64,000 bases of DNA from Hypericum androsaemum (taxonomy: Eukaryota > Streptophyta > Magnoliopsida > Malpighiales > Hypericaceae): positions 1,037,001 to 1,101,000 of the forward strand of contig OZ023197.1 of NCBI GenBank assembly GCA_963995505.1, given 5' to 3'. Shown in pieces: positions 22,887 to 33,735 of the stretch (positions within the stretch are counted from its first letter, which is position 1; each line of letters begins with the position of its first letter). A model generated the notes under the pieces. It was not told the origin of the DNA, searched no databases, and saw only the letters and a program-made list of their open reading frames with translations. The position numbers were made by a program, and so were the translations under genes.

Positions 22887-23915
22887 CTAGTCCATTGCAT
22901 TTGGACCAAAGCATCTCCTTTTCACAGGGTTCCATACCCACTGGACAAGGAACCTCCTCCCTTTAACTCCATTCATGTTGTAGCCATCACCCCAGCTATC
23001 CTGATACACTTTCCCTACATACCCTCCACCACCACCTGTCCCATACACTCCCAAGCACAGGTCAGCTATCTCATTAGGGGCAGTTGGGTCATTACCTGAG
23101 TACCAAGCATTGACCAGCGGGTTACTTGAGACCTCAGCTAGCTCATGGGCTATAACACTGATCATCCCATCAACACCTGCATCCCCATTAGGGGGTTTCA
23201 TTATGTTGGTCCCTCCATTCGCCACGGGCGGCGGCTTCCCTGAGTACTTGGACCATGCAAAAGGGTAGGCACAGGTTCCAGGACACTGAGTTCCACTGTA
23301 ACCAACCCAAGCGTAAGGGACAGTGGCACCAACAATCTTGGGGAAGGTGAAGTAGTGGAACCCACAAACAGCCCTACAAAAGTCTTGAACTTGGACATCA
23401 GCTGAGGTGAGCACCAGGTAGAGACCATTGTGAGGATTCAAAGGAAGTGGTGGTCTTGCATGGGAGGAGACAGATACTGCATTCTTTATCACAGACTGGA
23501 TGGCTAGCCTGCTTAGGGAGCCACCTTGGGAGTAGCCAGAATCATAAAACTCTTCTGTTAGGACAATACTCCCAGTGATGTTTGATCCTGTCTGGTCAGT
23601 GTAGAGCCTGACTGTCTGCCACCAATCAGCAACACAAGGGTGAGGAGATGATGATGACGATGATGGGTTTGAGAGGGAGGAGATGAAGTCTCTTATTGTG
23701 GATTGGTGGTTCTGGTTCCAATGGCCATACCAGATGATGTAGAGGCTTATGGGTGATGCTAGGACTGGCCCCATGTGGTATTGGAGGTCTACTAGATCTG
23801 AGGAGCCTTCATAGTTGTTGGCTTGCTTGAACTGCCCCCCCTTGTTGCCCCATGGAAGAGCAAGAGATGAAGGTAGAAGGAACAAAGAGACTAGGACAAT
23901 GATCAGCTTCTGCAT
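22887..23915 (-). CDS. EXORDIUM-like (PHI-1 family) secreted protein
   Basis: An intronless 342-residue protein of the plant phosphate-induced 1 / EXORDIUM family (PF04674). These are apoplastic proteins linked to brassinosteroid- and carbon-dependent growth; no catalytic reaction is established. Residues 1-19 ([19 protein letters not shown]) are a signal peptide. Family signatures include YIIWYGHW, a long conserved core, [18 protein letters not shown], the glycine run [10 protein letters not shown] and the ending CFGPNAMD. A serine run (about residues 84-90) is a local oddity. The start Met is set by the signal peptide and a TATA box 58-67 bp upstream. The 3' side is close to nothing else recognised. 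Length is normal for the family. Confidence 0.93.
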   Translation of the reverse strand: MQKLIIVLVSLFLLPSSLALPWGNKGGQFKQANNYEGSSDLVDLQYHMGPVLASPISLYIIWYGHWNQNHQSTIRDFISSLSNPSSSSSSPHPCVADWWQTVRLYTDQTGSNITGSIVLTEEFYDSGYSQGGSLSRLAIQSVIKNAVSVSSHARPPLPLNPHNGLYLVLTSADVQVQDFCRAVCGFHYFTFPKIVGATVPYAWVGYSGTQCPGTCAYPFAWSKYSGKPPPVANGGTNIMKPPNGDAGVDGMISVIAHELAEVSSNPLVNAWYSGNDPTAPNEIADLCLGVYGTGGGGGYVGKVYQDSWGDGYNMNGVKGRRFLVQWVWNPVKRRCFGPNAMD

Positions 23916-23972
23916 GTTGTTGGGTTTGGTTGGTTTTGGTTTTTTTGTTCAGTGGAATGGCGTGTGTGACTT

Positions 23973-23982
23973 CTTATATAGA
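23973..23982 (-). promoter_or_regulatory. TATA box of the EXORDIUM-like gene
   Basis: On the minus strand TCTATATAAGAAG lies about 60 bp before the start codon, a normal distance for a short leader. Confidence 0.7.
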
Positions 23983-24164
23983 GAAGGTTTAGATTCTGTG
24001 GTGTTATATTATATTGCTTTTGGTGGGTGTACAGTGTTTGCATGTTCAGAATTCCTTCTCATCATTTGTGTACCTTTTCAACGATTACTACATTTTCTTT
24101 TCTTAGTTACCATTGTTAAATTTAGGAAATTTAATTTGAATTAGTTGGTTTCATTAGTATTTAA

Positions 24165-24760
24165 TATATGGTGACAATTCTTTCATCTGCAGCAGCTACT
24201 AATAATTAGAGTTCTTTCTTGATGAGGGCTACAAGCTATAGCACTTGGAAGGACCACAGAGCAATTGATTGCAGCTGGTAACACTTCATCTTGTTATTCC
24301 AAAGATTTTCAGCTTTGGAATATTCTGAACCCCTAGTTTTCGTCGCTTAATGTCAGTGTCGGCCCAGCAGAGTGCTTTCCCCATTTTCATCTAGTTAGAG
24401 ATCAAGTTGGTACTTCAGTTTTCAGTATATATGGCATCAATAATTTTATTTTGAATAGATATCACTCGTATCTGTACATTTGCTACACTGATTAATATTT
24501 TAACAGTAAAATTGTGTTAAAATCTTCATATTGGACTACTAAAACAATAATTCCCCTAAAAAAACTACTCAAACAATAATATGGAGATTATTTTTACAAT
24601 TATTTAACTCTATTATGTGAAAAAATGTGAAGCCAAGTATATGGTGACAATTCTTCTTGATGAGGATTGCAATCCTGTAGTACCTGGAAGGACCACAGAG
24701 CAATTGATTACAGCTGGTATCACTTCATCTTGCTATTTTCATCTAGTTAGAGTTTAGTAT
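24165..24760. repeat. Diverged duplication upstream of EXORDIUM-like gene
   Basis: 24165-24410 and 24637-24760 share ordered blocks: atatggtgacaattct, cttgatgagg, ggaaggaccacagagcaatt, cacttcatcttg and attttcatctagttagag. The second copy lacks several internal stretches. The plastid-like insert at 24330-24382 is only in the first. Confidence 0.8.
24330..24382 (-). other. Short plastid 16S rDNA-like insert (NUPT)
   Basis: About 52 bp (ccctagttttcgtcgc ... gtgtcggcccagcagagtgc ... tttcc) matches the reverse complement of the chloroplast 16S rRNA gene as I recall it, with a few changes. The same 16S stretch occurs in a longer insert near 43230. Confidence 0.65.
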
Positions 24761-27167
24761 ATTTTCACCAATAATTTATTTCCGATTGAAATCGCTCGTA
24801 TTCGAACATCTATTATACCGACAAAGTACTATTTGGAGAAGACTTGTCAAAATTTCCTCTAACAAGTCTTTGTTGAGTTGCATTATACGATTCATACGTG
24901 AAATCTGTAACTATAATAATCTCGGTCAATTTATCTACGCAAATCGGTAAAGGAATATATTGTAAGAATCATTAGTCATAGAGAGAGAAAAGGTTTGGAA
25001 AGGTTAGGGAAATATCTAAAGATGATTGTGTGCCCTAAGATGGAACAAAGCATGTGAAACCTTTTATCATTTTCTCCTGTCTGGATTACACCTTCTTCTT
25101 GTCAAGGGAAAATTTTTTGGTGAGATTTAAATTGTTTCCATAATTTTGGATCTTAGACAATCATAAGATTCGATTCTCCCACTTCATACTTAAGGATTGA
25201 CACCGTATCTATCAGACAATACATGAGTCGGTTTTGACTCTTATTTGTTATAACTAAGCTCCAAGTGTAACTTTCATCCTGGACCGCAGCTTCACGACGA
25301 TTAAAAGGTCATTTATTATGGGAGAGGTCTAGTGGGAACATGGCAAATAAATTTTGAATATTTTAGTGCGATGACTAAGTTATTATTGTTTAAGTAAGAG
25401 GTTGAATTCGAGTCATTAGAAATATAATCGTGTTAAATATTTATAGAGATTTGTCATCTTCCAAAGATTCTATCAAATTTGAATATAGGTTAATCGGTTC
25501 AATAGATATCAGATATCAGTTCTATCAAATCTTTTGAAAAAAAAGAGTAAGAAAAGCAAACATATTATTTTTAAAATTCTCTAACTTTTCTCTTAATTAA
25601 ACCATGGCTTTAACCATGAATAGACGAATATGAATTACAACCACCGACTAACCTACTGCCCATTTTCCGGTTCAAAATTAATCCGTTGGAAAGCCCTACT
25701 ATAAAATTATTACTTCACAAAATCCCACCAGTGCTAGGTGAACAACATGGTTCAGCCCGTTAATTGACGTGTGTCTCTTATATTATGGGAACACCAACTA
25801 GTTCGATAAATTGGGCGGAAGCCTCATTAGCTTAATTGGTGAGGTAATAATATACCGAAGCAATAATCAATAGCTGGTTCGAGAAGATGATCAATTATAT
25901 TGGAATTGAGATATGATTCAGCCTCCTAATGGGCGAAAATTTGACAGGGCATTGCCGCGTAGAGGTAAAAGATTTACGAATTGTAAATGCTTTTTTCCCG
26001 GAAAAGAAACGATTTTGATAGTATTTTTGAATGATGATAAAGCTGTCTCGAAAAATAACTAATATTGTTACATTTTCAATTGCATACTCAAAACCTCTTA
26101 CTATTTGATTTTTTGAAAGGTAAAATTTTATTAACAGTAATAATATTTACAAATTGTATATAAAACTAGTATAAAATTTTATCAACGATATTACAACTAC
26201 AATTTTCTTAAAACCCTACTACAATAAAACTCTACTTCTTACTATTAGCTCGTTTAACCGTCTGGACTAATGCGAGGGAAAGTCTACGCTTCGGAGTGGT
26301 CATTCTAGCTAGATATTTTCTTATGTTAAATTTAGACCAAAGAATATTCTGATTTTGAGCTGTCTATGTGACGGGTTGGTGAAAACTTTTAACACTATTT
26401 ATCAGTTTCCTTAGTTAGAAGTATAATCCGACCCATCATTTTCGAGACAATCTGAGGAAGATTATGCGTCGTTTTGACACCTAAAAGATCATAATAATGT
26501 GATTAATTGGTGATAATGTTATTTTAGCTTAATTAAGTTTGGAGTTTGAGTTCTTTTTTTTTTTTGAGAAAGGGCTCATCAATTAAATGCTCGGATAACT
26601 CCTCGAGCTCAATCAGTGTCCTTGGGATAGCTTTGATAACTTTCATGAATCACGTCCAACTCAAATCACGATTAGTCGATCTAATAAATTTGGATATCAT
26701 AAATGCAAAGTAATCGTACATAAATTGTATGGGTCACAGCTAGAATATGATTTTATTGGATATTCTTTATGGGCCATGGGAGAACAGAACTACCTTATGC
26801 TTGGTCAGTCATCCAAAGTGTATAACCGGCTGAATTAGTACCCCAGATTTCCTGTTGGTTTGCGAAAATAGTAAATATCAATTAAGTTTTTATAATTCAC
26901 GTGACTTGTACTCCGGCGACTAAATATTTTCTTTGATTTTATTACAACATGTAGTTCAGTATTAAACTACGTATAGCAAGATGATATTGGCTCGCTTATT
27001 CATTTTAATTGAAACTATAAGATATCCGGATATATAATGGGTGACTAGTTTTACAAAATCGATAAAATTTATCCTATACAATTTTAATATGATCCGATTC
27101 CAAGTACTCAAATTCAAATATATTGATAAATATCATTACTCGAACTCGACATATCTCGTTAAACAAC
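24761..27167. other. No gene recognised (2.4 kb)
   Basis: AT-rich DNA without an open frame worth reporting. It holds one SINE-like block (25826-25960). Confidence 0.5.
25826..25960 (+). mobile_element. Possible tRNA-derived SINE
   Basis: TTAGCTTAATTGGTGAGG (A-box-like, near 25832) and GGTTCGAGA (B-box-like, near 25876) stand about 42 bp apart, as in the tRNA-like head of plant SINEs. The 3' tail is not clear. Confidence 0.35.
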
Positions 27168-27490
27168 GTGTGTTCGGTGATATTGATTCGCTAACCTTTG
27201 CTATGGTTTATACCGTATAATATCTGAATACTAATGTACTAACTGATTCAAATTTGAGCACGGTAGAATTTTGAAATGTGATAAAAAATTTCTAACAAAC
27301 GTACTCCCGAACTACGTGTGTTCGGTGATATTGATTCACTAACCTTTTTGTGATTTATTACCACATCATATTCAGATACTACTATACTGACTAATTCAAA
27401 TTCGAGTACGATGGAAGTTCGAAATGTCGTAAAATTCTTTCAATAAACGTACTCTCGAACTACGTGTTCGGTGATATTGATTTGTTAACC
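27168..27490. repeat. Tandem repeat, period about 147 bp
   Basis: Units start at about 27168, 27316 and 27464 with 'cgtgtgttcggtgatattga'. Two units are complete (with aacaaacgtactcccgaact at the junction) and the third is partial. Units differ by many substitutions. Confidence 0.8.
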
Positions 27491-28070
27491 ATTTTACTCG
27501 TATCCGGACAACACGGTGATATTAATTTGTTGATTTTTTATTAAACATTGATAATTTTTTTTTTTGGAATAACATTAGTATATTCTAAAAAATTCCAACT
27601 CAAAACTTTTTTGTTAAACTAAAGTAACTCCCTAACTACTCATTGTTTCCCGGTCATTGATTCGCTTACCTAAGATAACTAAAATACCAGATGCCGATGA
27701 GTAAACGAAATCTGATGCCCCGAAATCAAAGGCACACATTTCGCTAATTGCACGGTCAACTTCCTAACTTTAATTATTTGGATTGCTTTTTCATCGCAGA
27801 AAAAGTGCAGTTTCGCTTCTGCCCATCGATATAATACTTAATTAACTTTCCCAATCTTTTATATCATCATCACGATGGTCTTAATCCTACAAACTCCATG
27901 ATGCTTTTTAAAATAAAAAAAGAGTAAAATCTAGATCCCGCGGGTACCCTTACCCTACTCTAGGGGTCTAGGATTTTTTGTTGGGGTTATGGTAGGTTAA
28001 GGGTATTGATCAACCTTTAATGTTTGAGTTTGGATCTGAATACCATGACTTGACCCTACCCATAGTCATA
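27491..28070. other. No gene recognised
   Basis: AT-rich; the part from about 27935 (gatcccgcgggtaccctt) looks repeat-like and may pair with 28636-28666, but I could not confirm an element. Confidence 0.4.
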
Positions 28071-28078
28071 TAGATGAG

Positions 28079-28375
28079 GGGGGCGGATTTGGTGGGGACT
28101 GGGCTAGTCCCCAAATATGGGGACTAACTCAAACCAATATCACTACACATGCAAACCAATATCACTTCACATGCAAACCAATATCACTTCATATGTAAAC
28201 TAGTATCTTGCAAACCAATATCACTTTACATGTAAACCAATATCACTTTACATACAAACCAATATCACCTGATAGGTTTTTTACCATCAGATTTAAAGAT
28301 AATCAAATCTGACGGCCCAAAATGTAGTCCCCACCTATGGACAAATTTTCTTTAGTCCCCACTCAATCTGGTCTC
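28079..28375. mobile_element. hAT-like MITE with internal minisatellite
   Basis: A 297-bp insert starting GGGGGCGGATTTGGTGGGG, whose end in reverse reads GAGACCAGATTGAGTGGGG. It is flanked by direct repeats TAGATGAG (28071-28078 and 28377-28384; 9 bp with one further base). Eight-base duplications and GGGGCGGATTTG-type ends suit hAT elements. It has no coding capacity. Confidence 0.6.
28131..28271. repeat. Minisatellite, unit about 22 bp
   Basis: About seven units of aaaccaatatcacttcacatg with small variations, inside the MITE. Confidence 0.9.
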
Positions 28376-28894
28376 ATAGATGAGACCCTACCCTGATAAA
28401 TTCTAAGTAGATTCATCTTGATTAACATATAAATCTTACTATTTTCATAAGTTATAAATAGTGGAAAAGACAATATTATTCACTTTTTAAATTAAATTTA
28501 AGCATTAATAATTTTTAGCATTGAGTGTCAAAATAGAAATAAATGAGAGTATTTTTAAAATAATTTATAATGAAATGTTAAAATTATTTTTGTAAGTTAA
28601 CGAGTCCACATGTAGGATATGTATCTTAATATAGACCCCGAGGATCCTGCGAATATGGGTCTAGTCGTCTATATCCTCATATGTTGGGATGTCGAGAAAC
28701 GGTGGAAATCTCAGGTGGGCTGGCACCTGCTAGATCCTCGTATGGCTTTGTGGCTACTCATCAATAAAAGTTCTCCTTTCTCCCCGTGGACATAGGCATT
28801 AGGCCGAACAACGTAACTCTTGTGTATGTATTCTTTGTGTGCTATTGTTCTCTTGTATGTGATTTTCTAAGAACTGGTATCAGAGCTAAGGTCA

Positions 28895-29968
28895 ATGGAT
28901 GGTAGGTCACGACGCGAAGTTTGGCTTGGTAAAGTTCGATGGCTCATCGAATTTCAGGTTATGAAAAAGGCTTGTCAAGGATCTGCTGGTGCAACAAGGG
29001 AGCGCACTCTCGGAGAAGAAGTCCTAGAAGATGGAGGACCAAGAGTGGAAGGAGATGGAGGCCAAGGCGATGGCGATGATTTGCTTGTACTTGGCAGATG
29101 ATTTGTTGTATCGTGTCATGGATGAGGAGTCTCCAGCTGAGGTATTGAAAAAATTGGAGGATATGTGTATGTCAAAGTCTTTGTCGAACAAGCTTTATGT
29201 TAAGCAAATGTTATACGGGCTTAAGATGATGGAGAGCTCATATTTGAGCCAACACATCAATATTTTCAATCAAATGTTGAGTGATTTGAGAAGGGTCGAT
29301 GTGAAGTTCGAGGATGAAGATAAGGCATTGTTGTTGCTGAATTACTTACTGAGTTCCTAGGAGAATTTGATTACAACTCTAACTTGGGGGAAGGAATCCC
29401 TGGTGTTAGAGGATATTATAAGTGCTCTGCTAGAGATTCATCAAAAGGAGAAAAAATTGGCGATGAACAAATAGAAGGGTTAGTTGTGAGGGGTAGCCAT
29501 GGTCGTCGAGAAGGAAAAGATGGAAGAGGATCCAAGTCGAGGTCAAAGAGGTTCAAAGAAAATTGCTTCGAATGCAGAGGAAAAGGGTACATGAAAAAGA
29601 ATTGTCCAGGAAGAACTCGGGACCACAAAGGAGGATCGACATCCATGAATATGATCTCATACTCGAACGGGTTGGATGGTCACTATCTTTCTGTTTTGTC
29701 AAGTCCAAAGCATTATGATTCCTAGATTTTAGATAGTGCTTGTTCCTTTCACATGACACCCAAAATAGGGTGGTTTGACACCTACAAGTTCATTGATTCA
29801 GGTATGGTGACTACAGGTGATAGTTCTACTTGTATAATCACTAGCATAAGTGATATCTGGATCAAGATGTGGGATGGTGTTGAGAGAAAATTATGTGGCG
29901 TTAGACATGTTCCAAAGTTGGAGAGGAATTTGATCTCATTTATAGTGGGTATAGCTATAAAATTATAG
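28895..29968 (+). pseudogene. Broken Copia gag-protease
   Basis: Parts in several frames (28895-29101, 29031-29360, 29384-29725, 29753-29968) match the intact gag at 11619-12812: VMDEESPAEVLKKLE, MSKSLSNKLYVKQML, CFECRGKGYMKKNCPGR and WFDTYKFIDSGMVTTGD. In-frame stops and frameshifts separate them. The zinc knuckle has lost its third ligand (His to Tyr: GKGYMKKNC), so it would not function. Confidence 0.85.
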
Positions 29969-30167
29969 GCGGGCTAATTGAGGTGGAGAAGAATGCTATG
30001 GTGGTGATGAAGGGTGAACGGAATGCAAGGAATACCTACAGGTTAGTGAAGGACGCAATTGTAGGTGGAGTCACATCTTTGAGTTTCGATGGAGATGGGA
30101 AAAGCTCTTGTATGATGGAGCAAATGCTTGACATGAATAGTTTGAGTGTAGTTAGAATTCGCGGAGA

Positions 30168-30270
30168 CATGGTTAGCAAGTTATGGTTGTTTCGTGGAGG
30201 CATTGTTGTCAAGAATCCATGGTTATTTCAGAGAAGCATTGTTAGCAAGGCCCCGCTATGGTTGTTTTAA
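30168..30270 (+). repeat. Triplicated short unit after the gag remnant
   Basis: Three imperfect repeats of about 35 bp: the phrase 'gttagcaagttatggttgtt' recurs with 'gtcaagaatccatggttatt' and 'gttagcaaggccccgctatg' before 30270. The complete element at 11.5 kb has one unit here. Confidence 0.6.
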
Positions 30271-30279
30271 AGAACGTGC

Positions 30280-30546
30280 GTGTCATTGGGTAGGTTTGAC
30301 ATTGGAAATGCGAAGTCGTTGGTGACACCACAGGTAAATCAGGTATCTCACTCAAGGCCAAAAAGTGAAGTTCGTGATGGAACAAAAGGTTGTCCATTGT
30401 ATACTATGGCATGTAGCATTGGTTCAGGGCAAAAAGGTCCAACGGAGAAGCAGTTTGAGGTTACAGAGCATGGCGGTGACCGAAAAATAGGGGGCACGTC
30501 TATTGGTCACAATGTCACTCAAGTAAACTTGGAGGTTGAGATTTGA
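30280..30546 (+). pseudogene. Copia RT C-terminal remnant (second copy)
   Basis: An 88-codon frame with LGRFDIGNAKSLVTPQ and GCPLYTMACSIG. It corresponds to the stub at 11314-11511, and the jump from protease to this stub is in the same place, so both copies carry the same deletion. Confidence 0.7.
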
Positions 30547-30602
30547 TGGAGCTTGGAGGGAATATGCCAAGCAAGTTTGAGAGTTGCTCGAGTTACACAC
30601 TC

Positions 30603-32358
30603 CGACGGCGGGATCGCGATGAGCAATCCGACGGCTGCAGCTATTACGCACGTGCTGAATAATAAGATGGAGTTTCCCACGTGTAAAGGCGTGGAGGACT
30701 TATTGGTCGTGTCGTTGGGGAATGGGGAGGTGGATTTTGGATTCGGAGGTACTCCCCTCGCGGGTGGCAAAACACCCGCGAGGTTCGTACAGATCGCCGG
30801 CGAAGGAGCTTCCGATATGGTGAGCATTACACATTTTGCAATACAATTATAGTAAATTAATATTATGATTATATTCGTGTAATTTTATGACAGACTTAGT
30901 AAAATTTAGAAAGATTGTGAATTGAATTTTGCTATTAGTTAATATTTACCCAAGAATTTAGAGCTAAAGAAACTTTGATAATTATGTCAATATCTAAATA
31001 CTAATAATAATTATTATTATATATAAAGTGGGGAAAAAAGGGAAACCCTTTAGAATTAGTAAGTATAAAATGGATAATCGACAAGTGTTTTAATTATTAT
31101 TGTTATAGCAATATTATATATTATTGCTGTTTAGTGGTGGTTGTCTATAGTGAACATTGACTCGTCGAAACTATGATATTTTAATTTTAGTGGCGCCGAC
31201 TTGCTTTTGCTGTATTAACGAGCTCCATTCGTTTTAATTAAAAATGGTGTAGGTTGATCAAGCTGTTTCAATGGCGTTTGGTCAGTGTCGGGGCAGCAAC
31301 TATGTCCGTGTCCAGGTAATTAGATTCCTTCCTCCCTTTGATTCCCTTTGTTAATTTTATGAATCATGCAACCACTTTTGGTGTCGCTTTCTGATTAGAT
31401 CTCTCGTGCATGCACTTATTATTGATGTTAGTCTTTACTGTTTCATTTTTTTTAAGAATACTAAAGATTATTGTACGTGATTAAAAAAATATCGATGACG
31501 TAAGCGAAATAACATAAAATCAAACAAGAGTCGACTGATAGCGGATGATGAGGTCTACTCGTAATCAAACGTAGATCTTTGCACATAATACAAAGAGGTT
31601 CATGGTTCAAATCCTAATAAGTATTGGTGTAAAAAAATTACTTTAAAAAAAATCTTTGCAGATATACTTAAATTAGGCAAAATTTTGAAATCTATGACAG
31701 CTTTTATCAAATTTCAATTATACTTTTTTTATTATTGGTCTATGTCGCACTAAACATTATAATTACCATAAAATTACTGAAAAAAAATTAGAATTTGGCA
31801 AGTTTTTTAGAGTAAGCGACTTACCGTATGGTGATATTATGTTTCAGGCAAATGGGATTATAGCCGAGAAGAATTGGGTTTCACAAAAGCCAACAAAATC
31901 CCACAAGAACTCAGATATATTGGCCGTAACAGAGCAAATGTTGGGCCAGAAAAATGTGGAATCGGTGCTATTCCAAGGGAAGAAGGTGGTTGGGAGCACC
32001 AATTTGGAGAAATTGGAATCAATTTCCGGAGAATTGGTGAAGGAACAAGAGAGGAGGAAAACCAGCATTTTACCCACTGTGGTTCTGAAGCAATCCTCTA
32101 ATTTCTCTCCAAGAACGTCATCAGCTACAACCCTTTCGTCCACGTCATCTTGCTAAAACTGGGTGAATTTTTTTTTCAAAAAAAAGAACCTTAAAAGAAA
32201 CTATTTAATGAGATTGGCTTTTGAGAAAATTAATTAAATGGTATCTGATGCTCTGCTGCCTTGTGATGGCTTTAATTGAAATGGACATCCGGGACTGAGC
32301 TGAGCTTTAATTAGCTGATGAGTGCAACCACTATTATTTTCTTTTTTTTGCCCTGTAA
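30603..32358 (+). pseudogene. Truncated copy of the pPLAIII phospholipase gene
   Basis: Copy of 14586-16334: the last part of exon 1 (30603-30819), exon 2 (31253-31315), exon 3 (31848-32156), both introns and 200 bp of 3' flank. It lacks the first 249 residues, including the glycine loop and esterase site, so it cannot be an enzyme. All three exon pieces remain open and splice sites are intact. A 6-bp length difference changes GGT-AR to GGKTP-AR. Open sequence continues upstream into the Copia remnant (from 30553), so a chimeric transcript is conceivable. Confidence 0.92.
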
Positions 32359-32439
32359 CACGACTTTCATGAACTTTATGCTATAACTCTTTTCCAAAAT
32401 CTTAGGCAACGTTTGTTTTTTTTAAATAGATTAATTTTA

Positions 32440-33272
32440 GAGTAAATTATTTTCAGGTCTCTGTTATTTGCTTAAATCACTATTTTAGTCCCTGCTGTTC
32501 TGAAATTGAAACTTCGGTCTCCCTAGTTTGCTTTTATTAAACTCTCAGGTCCCTCGCTGATGTCATCGGTTAACATAAATTTTTTATGACGATTATACCC
32601 CTAAAAAAATTGAAAAAAAAAACCTATATCCTCTGTCTTCCTCTACCTCGGCCAAGCATTCACGGCGAGGTCTTCTCCGGCGAGGTCACATCTTCTCCGC
32701 CAAACAACCGGTCGCCGTCGCCATTTTTTCACATAACTATTAATCGTTCCAGTTCCGGAACAACACATCGTTCTCTTGCCTTTTTCACCACCGCCCCACA
32801 AATCGTTCCAGTTCTGAAACAACACATCAGACCACGGCGATGGACGGTGTTAGATTTAGGGGTTTACGAACCCAGAATGGATTAGGGTTTAGTTGTTGTT
32901 TTTGTTGGGGTGGAAGCGGCGGCGAGCTTTTCGACAGTTCCCACGGAGAGGAAATGGCGACGGCGACTGGTTGTTTGGGTTCGGGATATACGATGGTTTC
33001 AACGGCCCCGACACCGTTCATTAAGAGCACAAGGCAGAAGTGGCAAAGATGGGGACGGGGTCATTTGGAGAGCTTGGGTTGGCTATCAGAGCCGTGTGTT
33101 TCCCGGTCGACTACCGGAACTGTCGGAGAAGATGGTCTGAGAGGGGAGAAGATGGTTTTGAAGAAATGTGTTTTTTATTTTTTTTATTGGAGGGTATAAT
33201 TGTTATTTTCTAAATAAAAGAGACTAAAATAGTAATTTAAGCAAATAGCAAGGACCTGAGAGTAATTTTCTC
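32440..33272. mobile_element. Mutator-like non-autonomous element 1
   Basis: 833 bp bounded by terminal inverted repeats of at least 50 bp (left GAGTAAATTATTTTCAGGTC; right end in reverse GAGAAAATTACTCTCAGGTC, both continuing through TATTTGCTTAAAT.ACTATTTTAG). Perfect 9-bp target duplication TTAATTTTA (32431-32439 and 33273-33281). The interior is GC-rich with open frames (32840-33199, +; 32827-33030, -) that I do not recognise, so it could carry captured DNA. No transposase. Confidence 0.9.
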
Positions 33273-33599
33273 TTAATTTTATATACCTCAATTATTTACA
33301 TCAAGTAGTACAAAAATCCTACGGTACTTATTCCTTACATGACTAATCTCCTCTATCACGAAGAGATTTCATGTACAAAAGTAAATCCTGGAGTCTGAAA
33401 TCCTCATTAGAGTTCGACCATCTAAGCCACTCTTGAACTTGTCTAGTAATAGTATGAGTGAGAAGTTCTTCATTGCACCGTTCACCTTAAAAAATAGCTC
33501 GATTCTTAGATTTTCAAAGCTCCCATAGAATCGCTCTGTTTATTTTACCTAAACATACATTTTGGATTTAACAGTTCTACTTAATTAATATGTCCTAAA

Positions 33600-33735
33600 T
33601 TCGAGTCAAAAGACATGTAGCCTAACGGTACAGGCGTTGCAAATTTCAAGGAGGTCCAGGGTTCAAGACCTGACGAATAAATTAGTCAGTTCAAATTGTA
33701 CCAGGATAGCAACTGGATTACACATTTAGACTAAA
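33600..33735 (+). mobile_element. Possible tRNA-derived SINE
   Basis: TAGCCTAACGGTACAGGCG (A-box-like, near 33619) and GGGTTCAAGACCTGACG (B-box-like, near 33659) stand about 40 bp apart, as in a tRNA-like SINE head. The region has no cloverleaf I would call a tRNA gene. The 3' end is not clear. Confidence 0.5.

Larger units (their letters stand above)
28684..30601 (+). mobile_element. Decayed Copia relative of the 10.6-13.3 kb element
   Basis: Starts with a diverged 5' LTR (28684-28872, tgttgggatgtcgagaaa; shared block aataaaagttctcctttctc), then a primer site TGGTATCAGAGC (28875-28886), a broken gag-protease and the same RT stub. There is no 3' LTR: the element stops at about 30598-30602, where the copied phospholipase segment begins. 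The sequence is much more decayed than the complete element. Confidence 0.85.

Noticed and set aside
28131..28271. CRISPR-like regular repeats
   Set aside because: Units are adjacent and have no unique spacers; this is a plant nuclear minisatellite.
27935..28666. A larger TIR element around the 28-kb MITE (ctagatcccgcggg against ctagacccatattcg)
   Set aside because: End similarity is only about a dozen interrupted bases and no target duplication is visible.
33619..33675. Possible tRNA gene
   Set aside because: A- and B-box-like sites are present but I could not draw acceptor and anticodon stems; a SINE head fits better.
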